Assembly (NCBI GenBank): GCA_034440635.1
Contig: JAOTON010000975.1
Location: 1,364,001-1,428,000 of the forward strand
Direction: 5' to 3'
Length of the DNA stretch: 64,000 nucleotides
Source: Lepas anatifera
Lineage: Eukaryota > Arthropoda > Thecostraca > Lepadidae
The notes under the pieces were generated by a model that saw only the letters and a list, made by a program, of their open reading frames with translations, was not told where the DNA came from and searched no databases. This document shows positions 1-10,687 of the stretch, in pieces (position 1 is the stretch's first letter; every line of letters begins with the position of its first letter). The translations under genes were made by a program, and so were the position numbers.

Positions 1-660
1 AATTAACAGATTTTGATTAAGCTTTATCAAGACTGATATTTAACGCCACAAAATTAACAGATTTTGCTTAGCTTTAAGGGAGGACGTTTGAAGCTCCGAA
101 TCTGTTTTTTTATAGAAAAGTATAAGTGCCCCACGGGTGTGTGTGTGTCGGGGGAGGGGAGGGTGAAAGTCGAGGGAAGTGTTCAGTTCAAGGTCTAGTA
201 CATTTTAGGGCATTAATCATACTTTTGATGTTCCTTCATCGAGAGGGAAGGAAGGATGACAAGAAATTGAAGACAAGAAGTATGAAGGATTGCATAAGCA
301 ATTTTCCTAAACATGACATGAAAAAATACAAGAGGGGGGATTCGGGAGAGCAAATGGAGCTAACATTACCAGCCTAAGTGTAGGAACGTCCAGAATATTG
401 GAGAGACCAATGTGTATTTTGAGGTCATTTCTATCCAGTCAATCAATAGGGTTCATGGTTAATATCTTGAATATTTGGGGGGATGAGAATTGTCCCCTGG
501 CACCGCATAGGCTTACCAGACAAAAGCTACACTACCGCACACCACCGCCACCTATAAAGCATCGACAGTAGGTACGGGTAGCGGGGCAGGGAGTCGACGC
601 CCAAAACCGCCGAGGCGTCGGATGCTTGGAGGTTCGAGGCAAAAGAAAAAATCGAAAAAA
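1..660. other. No gene recognised
   Basis: I see no conserved coding sequence here. A roughly 20-bp motif beginning AATTAACAGATTTTG occurs twice, at about 2-26 and 52-80, with small differences. The 83-codon open frame at 126-377 has no recognisable similarity and low-complexity purine-rich content. Confidence 0.5.
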
Positions 661-1452
661 GGGCCGTGCTGGGGAGTCGTTGGGAATGACGTGATTAAGC
701 GCAAATAAGTCCAGAATAAATCTAAAAGCGAACCAAGGTCATAGCGGGAAGGTCTACAGAAATGTCTCCCGAAATTTTGAGGTCAAAGCGATTCAGTCAT
801 TGTTCTGATGATGATGTTTCTTTGCGTGTTTTAGGGCACGTCAACGGCTCTGGCTATATGCGCCCGGCAATGTCAGATTAGATCAGTTCAAAACTTTCTT
901 GACGTCATAATATGATATATTTCCTACAATGTTCACTATGTCTAGCACCATAGCAACCGTTGGGCTGGAAACAGGATTGAACTTGGCTCATGGCCTCTGA
1001 CCTAGACCTTCACATTGAGTTATCTCTTACGTCATAACACAATATACTTTATACTGGGTAACGCAATTTGACCGGAAGTACTGTAGCTAATGGAATTGAG
1101 AATGCTGGAATGACTTTGATCTGTGATCTGTGACTTCTGACCTTTACCTTCAGTGGAGTGACCTTGAGATATTATCCACTTTATATGGCGTTATAGCGTC
1201 ACCAGTCGGTTTCCCATCAAGGCAAACTGGTGAGACTGCGCGATTGCAGCGATCTCAAAATATAGGTTTGACTTGAAAGCCTATAAGTAAGCAAAGCAGG
1301 CCGATTTAAGGGAATTTTACACCAATCGACGCGCCGTTGAATTCCCTGAAATGCAGCCAAGTAGCGTTTTTCGGCTGCAAGCAGTTCTACGCCCACCAAG
1401 GAGAAATAGGTGGGGGAGGGGGCTCTGATCCCTTCTCCAGTCCGCGTGTTAA
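661..1452 (+). repeat. Dispersed repeat family A, longest copy
   Basis: This is the longest of three diverged copies of one repeat. Its left part (about 661-1200) resembles 48710-49170, and its right part (about 1195-1452) resembles 51660-51937. Shared landmarks are a stretch rich in TGACCT or GACCTT, the phrase GGTGAGACYGCGYGATTGC, and a right end reading GCGTGTTAA. The TTAA end and the GGTCA-rich interior recall the TTAA-flanked elements further on, so it may be a distant member of that group. No coding capacity is seen. Confidence 0.6.
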
Positions 1453-1489
1453 CCGTAGCTCTTCAGATGCTCACAGGAAGTCTTTTGTT

Positions 1490-1842
1490 AAATAAATTTT
1501 GTCCAAGTTTCTTTCAGTTCGACTGTTGGAGTCGGAGTCTCACTAAAGTCATCAAGGGACTTGTCACGGAGACCCCGACTCCACCACCCGAAGGAGCAAC
1601 TCCCACAATGAAGGGTTGATTTAGAAGCCAAACTTTAACGTCCCACAAAGCACAGGGACGGCCGCCCCGCTCAGGTCACCCTCTCACCAGTCAGTTGCCA
1701 GCCGACCTGTACGTCGGGTAAACTATTGAGCGCCGGAGCGTCTCAGGGGAACCGATCCCAAGCTTGGACATGCACTGCCACTGCATGCTTCTGAGCAGCG
1801 GGCCGGAGCCCAACGCTCTACCAACTGAGCTACCAGGGCGGC
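1490..1842 (-). mobile_element. tRNA-derived SINE, copy 1
   Basis: Read on the minus strand, the element starts at 1842 with a tRNA-like head containing TAGCTCAGTTGGTAGAGC, which fits the pol III A box. A degenerate B-box region and a roughly 250-bp unrelated body follow. A second copy lies at 14960-15316 and is closely similar over its whole length. Imperfect flanking repeats (AGTCTTTTGTT on the left, AGTCTTTGTTT on the right) look like target-site duplications. It is non-coding. Confidence 0.82.
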
Positions 1843-4205
1843 TAGTCTTTGTTTCTGAGATAAGGCCAACAATATAAGCTCAGGCCTTTTTGCCTCTTTT
1901 AGACTGTATGTGTGTCACCATGATTTAAGGTATTTTTCAGATGAAGCCCGGCAAAAACACCTTTTAGTCAGCAACATATCCAGTCAAACTCATGATGAAC
2001 GGATCATTATTTTCTAGACTGAATATAAATTTAGCAGTTTAAGAATATAAATATTCAGGTGCCCTTCAACATACGAATATATCTTATGCAATATTCAAGA
2101 CATGCGTATATGACGTCACTTTCTACAAGCATATCAGCAGGTCTAAAGAGTACGTTAAACTCCGCAGACCTGATGAAATATAAATCATATTTTGGCCTGT
2201 TTCGAAAATTAAAAATTGGCATGTAAAAGATCAGCGTTTCTTTACTATTAAATATAACCATGCCATGTTGCCTGCAGCCAATCAACAACTCCAATTTAGC
2301 AGTTCCTTTAATTCCATTGACATTGATGAAACTGGGCGTTCCTGCTAAGAAAACCGGCTTCTAAAAGCCACTACAGTGCAAGGCATGATCATACAGTGGA
2401 CTTTGAAGACATTATTAAAAAGCAGGAAACGCGACTACGCTTCTGTTCAAACTCCCGACGCGTCGCCCTGACTCTGATGTGCGGCTTCCCTGTCCCAACA
2501 GGCAGGTTTCGCTGCTTACTTCTTACACTGTATTAGACACTGGCCTGAATTCGGACCCGATCAGCATGTTTACCATTTCAAGGAGAATGCAATTTAGCAG
2601 GTAAGAAACACCACGAAAAGAGGTGCTGGATTACCACACAGAGCTTTCACAAAATATGCAGCCAGATGCTTGAAAGTTTGGAATGACACTCTCTATTACA
2701 ATACCAAACGACTGACGATCCCAGTTTTGTGATTTTGACAAGGGTCACCGAGTGTGAATTCCAGTTCCAATTCACTAGTGTTTACTGTCAGCATCAATGG
2801 TAGAATCAGAGCAAGACTTCATATTCATGAAATCATCCTCCAATGGCAACATAACATTGGATTACCGCCGGTACTTCAGACCCTAGCCGTCGGTTAAACA
2901 AGTCAAGGGGGAGACCTGTATTACAATTTACACGGCTTTAGCCACTGCATTTCTTTGAGGAAGCGTGCTTTGAGATTACCAGCGAACCCCATGCCAGCAT
3001 GTCCCCTGGCGAGATGTTCTTAGTCGCTATTTGAGTTCACTCACATCACTCCAATGATCCTTCTTACATAGGCGGGTCTAGCGGGAAAAGGGGACAGTTG
3101 CCCCCATCGACCCTTGGCGTCCCCTGAAATGTCGCTGCCCACAGGATGCGAGTATCGGCGCCCCGATGAACGACAGGATTTGGCGCTCATCTGGTAGGGG
3201 TTTCCGCCCAAAAGTGGCGCCCCTGGTCCGGGTAGTCCCCCTCCCCGGCCAATACTCCCTGATCGGCAATCCTGGACCCGCCCATGCCTTCTTGCCCTAT
3301 AAAGCGAGGGGTACGAAAGATGCTTGACGACTTCGTCGACGTCGACGCAGTGTTTGAAGCTAGCTTTCCGGTGGCAAGCCTCTCGTCCTCCAGACGTGTA
3401 CATTCTGGCACAGGGCGCTACTAACCGCACATACAAGGCAGCGGAGGCAATCAATACTGAAACGCACCGATACTAAATACATGTATATATATTTGCCAAA
3501 GAAATATCAACATCGCACAGCCACATCAGACACATGGACAAGTCAAAATCACACTACACTGCCACTGATCGATCGGTAGCGCAGGCTGGCCAACTAAATG
3601 AACACAAAGGCGTCTCCTTACATTCAACAGCTGTTGTGCAAATCAATCTCACACACGTCAACACCCCTGTCTACTTTAGTATTTCAGCATCGCCGGCTGC
3701 ATTCTGACCACTTCTCAAGAAATAACACCACACTGTGCAGTCACGTAAGTGCAATATCAGCTACAAAGGTGCACACTCAAACCGCACTCGTCCCTGGGTC
3801 GGATCTACTTCAGCACAGTCACTGCCATCGACTCGGCGCCTCTCATAAGTTCCCCATCGTCTCAAATTTTGCAGCACTTCAGTTCCGTCCGCCTTCCTCG
3901 CTCGCTGACAATGGCTTTGAAACGTGAAATTGGATTCCCAGGACCTGATACTGAAGTGTGAGGCGGATGCGATCAATGTGCGTTCTATTGCTGCTTATAC
4001 AGCATTTTGATTCACACTCGCCATGCCACTCAATTAAAGTTTCCTTTTCTTTCAAAGCGTTAGGCAGAAACAGATATACGAACAGCTGCATTAGCTCATC
4101 AAAGATACCGTTCCGAGTTCCCCCTCCTTGCCGGTCAAGAGTCAACACCGCATTCCGTTTTGAAATAGCCAAAATAAGAATGAGAACGCGAATTTCAAAG
4201 TTGAC
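1843..4205. other. Intergenic, mostly featureless
   Basis: Apart from the GC-rich repeat copy at about 3105-3292 I recognise nothing. The open frames here, up to 137 codons, sit on that GC-rich repeat or look random and match no family I know. Confidence 0.5.
3105..3292 (-). repeat. Dispersed GC-rich repeat family G, copy 1
   Basis: This is a minus-oriented copy of a GC-rich family whose plus-strand form is clearest at 62938-63175. Shared phrases are GGATTGCCGATC, GGGCGCCA and GGTGGGCGCC-like stretches ending near GGATCCGCCTATG. Further copies lie at 47590-47975 (+) and 61975-62240 (-). Confidence 0.6.
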
Positions 4206-4211
4206 TTTATT
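4206..4211 (-). promoter_or_regulatory. Candidate polyadenylation signal for UPRT
   Basis: AATAAA on the minus strand, about 194 nt downstream of the UPRT stop codon. It could also serve PET117, because no AATAAA or ATTAAA occurs between the PET117 stop and the UPRT start. Confidence 0.5.
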
Positions 4212-4404
4212 GACCACTGGACAGAGTATCCCGAGACATCGATTTCATGCCACAATGGGCAACAGGTGACTTTTTTGTAGCATTTCAGTCCTCTCGTCTC
4301 ACTTATCACTAATTTTCTTCGCTCCTAGTAGTCAAAACAAGCATATGCATCTTATCACGCGCTACCTTCCTCCCCTACCATTTCATCTACGGCGGCCTGA
4401 CAGG

Positions 4405-5106
4405 TTAATCTGTGCCGAAGTATTTCTGACCAAAGTGGTTAGGTGTCACCTCGTGCATCTCTGACGTCAGAATACGCAGGCTCGGAAAGGATGACGTCAC
4501 CAGACGCGCCGCTCCCGGGGTACAGAACAGGGTGAGCAGGATGACGTTCTCCTCCTTGATGTCATGCTCCTTCATCACGTGCAGCGCGCGCACGATGGTG
4601 TTGCCCGTGTTCATGATTGGGTACATGAGCAGCACCTTGCGCTCGGCCACGTCCTCCGGGAACTTGGCGTAAACGACGCGCGCCTCGTGCGTGTCCAGGT
4701 CGGACGAGACGAGGATCTTCCCGATCCGGATCGAGCGGCAGCAGTCACGCAGTCCCTGCTCCATGGCCTCTCCGCTCCTGACGATGCTGACGCCGCAGTT
4801 GGCTCGCTGGTACCTCAGTCCGGCGTACTGGTGGCCGGTCGGCGTGGTCACGCTGGCCGGCGTGTAGGGCAGCAGGTTGAGGCCCTCCTCCACCACCAGC
4901 CGGATCAGCCGGTCCGCGTAGAACTTGAAGTCGCTGCGCGACGTGGTCTTGTCGCGGATGATGGTCTGCAGTTCGCGGACATGCTTCTGACGCGGGATGA
5001 TGGTCAGGTTCTCTCCGTAGCCGGGGGACGGCGAGGACGGGAGGGTGATCTGCTCCGCTGACGTCTGCTCTTCAGCACGCTTGCCCTCTGTCTCCGAGTT
5101 GGTCAT
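4405..5106 (-). CDS. UPRT: Uracil phosphoribosyltransferase homologue
   Basis: This is a 233-residue protein in one uninterrupted frame. The start is the ATG at 5106, because the frame upstream opens with a GTG that a eukaryote would not use. It covers the whole conserved animal UPRT core. Recognisable are the helix ELQTIIRDKT (residues 45-54), NCGVSIVRSGEAMEQGLRDC (103-122), the PRPP-loop equivalent MYPIMNTGNT (161-170), and the invariant C-terminus HFGQKYFGTD (224-233). The family salvages uracil to UMP. As in vertebrate UPRT, the C-terminal uracil-binding segment is shorter than in bacterial enzymes, a change associated with lost or weak catalysis, so activity is uncertain. The gene is intronless, unlike the human gene. 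It follows PET117 on the same strand. Confidence 0.96.
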   Translation of the reverse strand: MTNSETEGKRAEEQTSAEQITLPSSPSPGYGENLTIIPRQKHVRELQTIIRDKTTSRSDFKFYADRLIRLVVEEGLNLLPYTPASVTTPTGHQYAGLRYQRANCGVSIVRSGEAMEQGLRDCCRSIRIGKILVSSDLDTHEARVVYAKFPEDVAERKVLLMYPIMNTGNTIVRALHVMKEHDIKEENVILLTLFCTPGAARLVTSSFPSLRILTSEMHEVTPNHFGQKYFGTD

Positions 5107-5289
5107 TCTAACCGACTGGTGGCGCACAGACTCAAAACTGGACGGAACTCCCAGCCACGGTTACGAGTGGGTACAGAGCAAGCTAGTACAGGACGCTCAG
5201 CACAGGCCTGATCGAAGTGGATGTTAACGAGCTAAAACTCTGGAAAGGTCTGAAAGAGGGGTTTAAGGATAAGACAAACGGAGAGGGTC

Positions 5290-5470
5290 TCACTCGAGCG
5301 TGGTTCCTGGTGTCTCAGCAGCGGCGGCATTAGCAGCAGCGGCGTCCCGATCCCTCTCCCGCCTCAGGATCTTCTCGTAGTCGTGCTGCTTGCTGAGGAT
5401 CAGAAGGTTCTCCGCCTTGCGCCTCTGCTGGCGCTCCACGTCCTTAATCACGCCCTCGTGCAAACGCTCC
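5290..5470 (-). CDS. PET117: PET117, exon 2 (terminal coding exon)
   Basis: This exon follows the acceptor TGCTGTTTCAG (minus strand) and runs to a TGA at 5292-5290. It encodes residues 31-90: a basic, helical segment starting RERLHEGVIKDVERQQRRK, then KQHDYEKIL, then an alanine-rich tail. The arrangement matches the C-terminal half of animal PET117, where xRLxxGVIxDIERQxRKK follows the membrane segment. Its first base completes the arginine codon left by exon 1 (AG then G), so the phases agree. Exon 1 is at 12641-12732. Together they give 273 nt, 90 residues plus stop, close to the usual roughly 80. Confidence 0.93.
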
Positions 5471-5640
5471 CTGAAACAGCAGAGTCAGATCCTCCAATAT
5501 AGTCCGTGCACAAATTTCCTTAAATGGGGGAAGGGGAGAGTCAGATCATTCAAATAAGGCTCGTTTGGACGCTCCCTGAAATTGGAGAGGGGGAGAGTCA
5601 AATCATTCAAATATTGATCTCGTCTGGATGCTACTAACAG
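5461..5640 (-). repeat. Degenerate tandem copies of the PET117 exon 2 splice acceptor
   Basis: About three diverged units of 50-100 bp share AGAGTCAGATCxxTCAAATA-like sequence. One unit also repeats the acceptor and exon start: CCAATTTCAG followed by GGAGCGT (minus strand, around 5570), matching the true TTTCAG/GGAGCGT at 5470. Reading from the decoy acceptor reaches an in-frame stop before the true exon. Confidence 0.65.
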
Positions 5641-6146
5641 GGTGAGCCAGGCGTAAGACGCGAACGGATGAGAAAAGGTACTATTTGTGTCCTAAGCGTT
5701 CACATATCCCTCTATAAAAAATCCAAACGTCAAGGCTGTCCGGAACATGGAAGAGAGGAATACACTGTTAACCTCCGTAGCCTGACCTCCATAATCCGGC
5801 TGAAATCTAGTGGTATGGTGTCCACGTAATTTACTTATTTTTGACACTATTGAAAGCACGCACATTTAACATCCGAATAGCACAGACAGCTGCTTTCCCC
5901 AAATTAAGCATGCTTATGTCATGTCACGGTGGCAATACAATGCAGGTCACTTAAAGACCCGCACTAGGGAAAGGTGGAGGGCATTCTCTCCAAAGCTAGC
6001 CCACAGCTGCTTCCGAATGTTTTCTTTGGAAGGAAATTATTACAATTTCATTTCCGGGAAAACATTTTAGGCAATACAGCGGCTTTACTGTTATTACTAA
6101 TAATAAGTTCTCGGAAGGCATGCTGGAGATAGGGTGCCATAAACCG
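5641..6146. other. Intron of PET117, nothing recognised
   Basis: No coding or repeat signature is recognised, apart from TATTACTAAT at 6092-6101, which recurs at 6708-6717. Confidence 0.5.
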
Positions 6147-6706
6147 CAGAATGTTGTGGGAATGCCCTAGGACCCTAAAAGATGACAGTAAAAGCGCTAA
6201 AAGACTGGCAGCCTAAAACGCCAAAGTCCAGAAACTAAAACGTCTAAACCCTAAAAAGCCCAAAAGGCTACGTCAAGGTAAAGATAAGAAAAAGCGTGGG
6301 ATGAGGTAAATGCAACGTTTCGGTCTTGGACCGTCGTCAGGCGAGGGGTCTTGACCCCTCGCCTGACGACCTCGCCTGACGACGGTCCAAGACCGAAACG
6401 TTGCATTTACCTCATCCCACATTTTTTTCTTATATTTACCTTGACGTAGCCTTTTAGGCATTTTAGGGAATAACATGGACCCGTCGTCAGGCGAGGGGTC
6501 TTGACCCCTCGCCTGACGACGGTCCAAGACCGAAACGTTGCATTTACCTCATCCCACGTTTTTTTATCTTTACCTTGACGTAGCCTTTTTAGGCATTTTA
6601 GGGTTTAGACGTTTTAGATTCTGGACTTTGGCGTTTTAGGCTGCCAGTCTTTTAGCGCTTTTACTGTCATCTTTTTAGGGTCCTAGGTCATTCCCACAAC
6701 ATTCTG
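6147..6706. mobile_element. Fold-back element with nested palindromes
   Basis: The ends CAGAATGTTGTGGGAATG and CATTCCCACAACATTCTG are perfect inverted repeats. The arms, about 6147-6340 and 6490-6706, pair over most of their length. A core phrase around GGTCCAAGACCGAAACG occurs three times in mixed orientation. A near-perfect palindrome, CGTCGTCAGGCGAGGGGTC plus its complement, occurs at about 6331-6372 and again at about 6481-6522. The identical 10-mers TATTACTAAT at 6092-6101 and 6708-6717 may be target-site duplications, placing the left end slightly outside the arm. There is no coding capacity. It is probably a non-autonomous DNA transposon, possibly Mutator-like given the 9-10 bp duplication (inference). 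Confidence 0.75.
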
Positions 6707-6717
6707 CTATTACTAAT

Positions 6718-8319
6718 GTCAGCTAAATGTCCGTCCGCATTTTAACGTGATACAAAAAGACCAAGCTCCCATGCAGTAAGCTCGATTCAAATTGCCCCAT
6801 CGAAAAGTATGCACAATTTAAAAAAACACAAAAAACACACATGACCACGAACATACCATCATGTTTAGAAAACCGGGAGCAAACTTCGCATGCTTTTCGT
6901 CGAACAAAATTCCCGATATTTGAAGACTGGGCGGTCACCGGGGCGTACGCTCTGCAACGAACCCATCACAGCCCTTCCGTGTGGCACATCGCCGTTCGTA
7001 AAATTAGCATTCTGCGTACATCGCGCAGGATCGAGAGTCGCGTCTGCTGAGGCACTACCAGGAAAGCCGGGCATCTGATTACACCATCGGATCGAAGACG
7101 TCAACACCACGTCAGCCGCACGCGGTGACGCGGAGTCTAGACGCTCATCTGCGAATGGGCGTCCTATTCTGGATACCGGCCACAGGTCATTCATGGGATT
7201 ACGTCACCCCTGAGTGATGGCGATATCCCCGTCCCCATCAAAAACCATCTCCGTGACGTGCTGGAAGATCCAGATCGTCCTCGAGGATGTGGGGACAGCC
7301 TTCACATCGATACCGAATATTGTTGAGGTTGTTGTAGGAACTGCTGGAACCGGAGATAGGTCAGAGCTTGCCTCTGAATACAGCTGTTACCGCCTCGCCG
7401 ACTCAAAAGCTTAGAGGGACGTCATAATCCGTAGTCCAAGTGGTAATCGTTTATCTGCTGCGCCATTTTATATTTGATGTTGTTCGTCGGCGTACAATTT
7501 CGGGCCAAAATGTTGCACTGCAGTGAGTTCCTAATGAGCCCAGTCACACTAATACTGTCGGATTTAATCCATAAAAAGATAACACAAATATAAAGTGACT
7601 AAAAGATAGAGCGAGACAACTGTCATTGCTTTAAAACGCATCAGATTCAGCGATTTAACATTTCGGCGAGCCTCCGGCCACGTGATCCCACTGCAGATGG
7701 AGCCAAAGCCTTAGGCCAGTAATAGGATCGGATGATTTAGATTGTCTCCGCGGTGCCACTATTGTGGCTGGTGATACTGACGGCGGTCCTAAGCGGCTGA
7801 GAGCAGCCGCACGCGACGCTGGATCCTTTTGAAAGTCACCCCGGGCTGCTGAGGTAGACCTCCGGTCCCAATCACCACTGTAGCATTATGGCAAATAGCA
7901 CCGGCAGGGTATGCGGTGACAGAACTAAATCGTTTTAATACAACAAAGGCAAGCAAATTCGTTTTGAAATACATTAGCGTTAGTTAACGTTGAAAGTCTA
8001 GTCACAAGGGTGTGAACTTCGAACAAGCATTTCAAAATTGGCATTCAATTGGCCACACAAAAGAATCGGTCCACAGCATACGCCAGTGCGATGCCAACTA
8101 AAGGACGCATCCCACGTTCATAATGGGTTTTGAACTGAGATGGGAGTTGTGTGGATGGTGTCGAGAAATCACTATTGGAATACTTCAGTTTTATCTGTAT
8201 GGAATCTCTGCACACTTTAACGGTCAAAATAAAAAACCCTTAACAAAACCATGAATGCATCCCTCTCAATCTGGTGACATCAATTGCATTGGTCTGGCTC
8301 CTGACCGCGTGACTGCCAC
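6718..8319. other. Intron of PET117, no gene recognised
   Basis: Several overlapping open frames of 60-110 codons lie on both strands (for example 6865-7194 minus and 7214-7414 plus), but none shows a known motif or convincing splice structure. I leave the stretch unassigned. Confidence 0.45.
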
Positions 8320-8588
8320 AAATGCCACGTGATAAATGTGAGCGTTGCCGCAACCTTACATGTCACGAGCGGCGCCCCAGTGGCTAACATTGTAATTGCA
8401 CGCCATGTTTCAACCACAAGTGAGCCATATTCGGTTTTATTAACACTTTAAATTGTACGAAAAAGGCTATAATTTTGTTTGCAGCGATTGAAGGTGGAAA
8501 CAAAATGTGGTTTCCGAGTTCCCCGACTTTTGTTGTCCATAAATCGTTCTTTTTAAGTCGATTAAATGGTCCATTCCCTTTTAAAGGG
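8320..8588 (+). repeat. Dispersed repeat family B, copy 1
   Basis: Similar to 62285-62560. Shared phrases are CACGAGCGGC(G/A)CCCCAG, GATTG(A/G)AGGTGGAA(A/G)CAAAA and the right end CCATTCCCTTT followed by TTAA. The right end resembles the inverted terminus of the TTAA element at 14249-14705 (AGGGAATG), so B is probably related to it. Confidence 0.6.
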
Positions 8589-10417
8589 CTGTTCACATGG
8601 CACGCCGGTGAAAATCGAGGGTGTTAGAACCCCCTCCCTCCCCTTTGTCAGAAATCGTCAGAAAATGGCTGACCCCTCCCACTTTGTCAGTAACTGCCAG
8701 ACCCCTCTCCACAGCAAAACTGTTGCCCACCTAAAAACACTATTGAAAGGCGCAGGGGTCTGGATTTATATCTCTTTCGGGGGTGTCATGGCACCGCCAA
8801 TGAAACATTGAAGGGGTATGGGAATCTTACTTTAAATTATCGTGTGCTTCTTATTCAACATATTTCCAATTTGTCGTATCGGGTAAAACAGGTATGTGTG
8901 AAGGCTAAAACACACTACGTTTTACATCATTTTCAATATGGTGTTCATGACATTGTTTCAAATTTTCGCTTCCTCAAGCATTCACCAACTGGAACAACTC
9001 AACTTCCCCCTTCGCCAGAACGTCAGAAAATGTTAGACCCCTCCCCCTTTCGGTGGATCATGCCATATTTGAAAAAAACCTAAAGCATACACAATAGAAA
9101 AGATCCCCATCTGGTCCCACGAATCCGGTTCTCTGTTCTCCACGGATTCATAACATAATGCTGTAATTTGGCAAAAGAAACAAAAACGTATAATCTGGAA
9201 ACTTGTTTGATTCGATTCGATTTATTCAACAAGATCCACTTCAAGGGCTTTTCACTTGTCCACGTCAAACTGTAAATAAAGAGGAAAAGGGATCACAACC
9301 TAAAATACACACATGCTGGCCATAAACATTCATATCGATCGACACTTGCATCATTTGCCAACCGAAATCGAGCGCACGTTCGTCTTTCGCACCACGGCGT
9401 GTCGCACCGCTCTGATCTTGTCGAGTGGGGTGCCCGGTCGTTTCTATTTGGTTGGTTGTCGCCTCTTAACACAAACGGCGGCGACCGACCTCAGCGTTGG
9501 CAGTCCACGCGCTGGCATTGGGTGTCGTGGCTGTGCACCTCACTCCCGCGTCCAAAGTCTTCTATGTGCGTGTCCCGTCCCTTGGTTCCGCGGTGCGTTG
9601 GTTTGTTAGTTGGTGGCGTTCTTGTTTAGGGTCAATGCACAAGAAGGCAGCCTTTGAGAACCTATACATAGGTTCACAAAACCTTAGGCATGCTAACAAA
9701 CCTCATATGTATGAATACGTACCTACGGAGATGTATGAACATCATTCTGACATTTGGCGCAAAAAATGAGCCTAGAAATGGCGGCACCATTGTGTTTCCA
9801 TTATTTCAGAAGCATTTCCCGTCTTTACCACGATATAAAGAACACGAGGAAGGATACGAGTTACTGCCTCAGGCGACGCCAATGGTCAGCTGACGTTGTA
9901 AACATTGTAAAAATCACAAATGTTTCCTAATCCAGAATTGCTCTGGAAATTTTAGGAAGTATTAAATTCTACCTCAAGGTTTTGTCAACATAGGAAAAAT
10001 TCCACTGAATTTTGCAGCAATAATGTTGGTCTATTTCGCGAGGTACCAACAATGCTTTGTCTATGGAGGCAGCGACAGGGGCTAAGGCATGGGCAGGGGT
10101 ATAGAGGACTTTTGAAGCAAACGTGTTTTAGGACAGTTTGATCTATTTTCTACTTCAAATCAGCGGCACTATGTTATTAATGGACTGAAGCAATACAAAC
10201 ACGCAACAAAACCGTGCCCGGGGCGGTCTGAGGCTTAGTGCCCATTGATTTTCACCACTAGCTGTGCTTCCAGGCCCACGCATTACTTTCTTTCAACTCA
10301 TTTTCAGCAGTAGCCTCGGATTGACGTCAGGTTATATGCCCAACCCTCCCTGGCTAATACCTGCCGTCGGGAAATCAGGAAAATTATATCCTGCATTCTA
10401 GAAAAGGATCGCGGATC
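8589..10417. other. Intron of PET117, no gene recognised
   Basis: A phrase CGTCAGAAAATG followed by GACCCCTCCC recurs near 8660 and 9025. Open frames around 9313-9769 match nothing I recognise. Confidence 0.45.
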
Positions 10418-10492
10418 TTGTCGGCGTTCCACTTTGCAGTTTTTTCCCATATGTTCTTAACAAGGACACTGCAGGATACGGGATATTCTCAG

Positions 10493-10687
10493 TACAATAC
10501 ATGGACAGGATACTTGTGCGCAGTGGTGGAACACCACGGCAGCGCCCAATCCGGCCACTACACTGCCTTCTGGCGGAACCAGCCGAATGCTCGATGGTTC
10601 CACATCAATGACGCCTCCGTCAAGGAAGTGCCGGCCGCGAAAGTGAAAGAGACATCAGCAAACATGCTATGTTACAACGTAAAAAAA
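10493..10687 (+). pseudogene. Orphan exon: C-terminal part of a ubiquitin-specific protease domain
   Basis: The frame encodes TGYLCAVVEHHGSAQSGHYTAFWR, then RWFHINDASVKEV and ANMLCYNV. This is the peptidase C19 His box, with GHYTAF carrying the catalytic histidine, followed by the W(x)nD..V segment and the closing xxMLxY strand. A possible acceptor, ATATTCTCAG, immediately precedes 10493. The frame is also open upstream to about 10418, so the exon edge is uncertain. No catalytic Cys box or other USP exon is recognisable nearby. It lies inside the PET117 intron on the opposite strand, so it is either a transposed fragment or the last exon of a gene whose remainder I cannot see. The layout faintly suggests USP30-type proteins. 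Confidence 0.7.

Noticed and set aside
1800..1842. Functional tRNA gene
   Set aside because: The D-arm-like sequence is good, but the anticodon and T arms do not fold properly. The same unit continues into a roughly 250-bp body repeated elsewhere, so it is a SINE.
3041..3454. 137-codon minus-strand frame
   Set aside because: It sits mostly on a dispersed GC-rich repeat and shows no recognisable domain.
4564..5061. 165-codon plus-strand frame
   Set aside because: Antisense shadow of the GC-rich UPRT gene, with no family features of its own.
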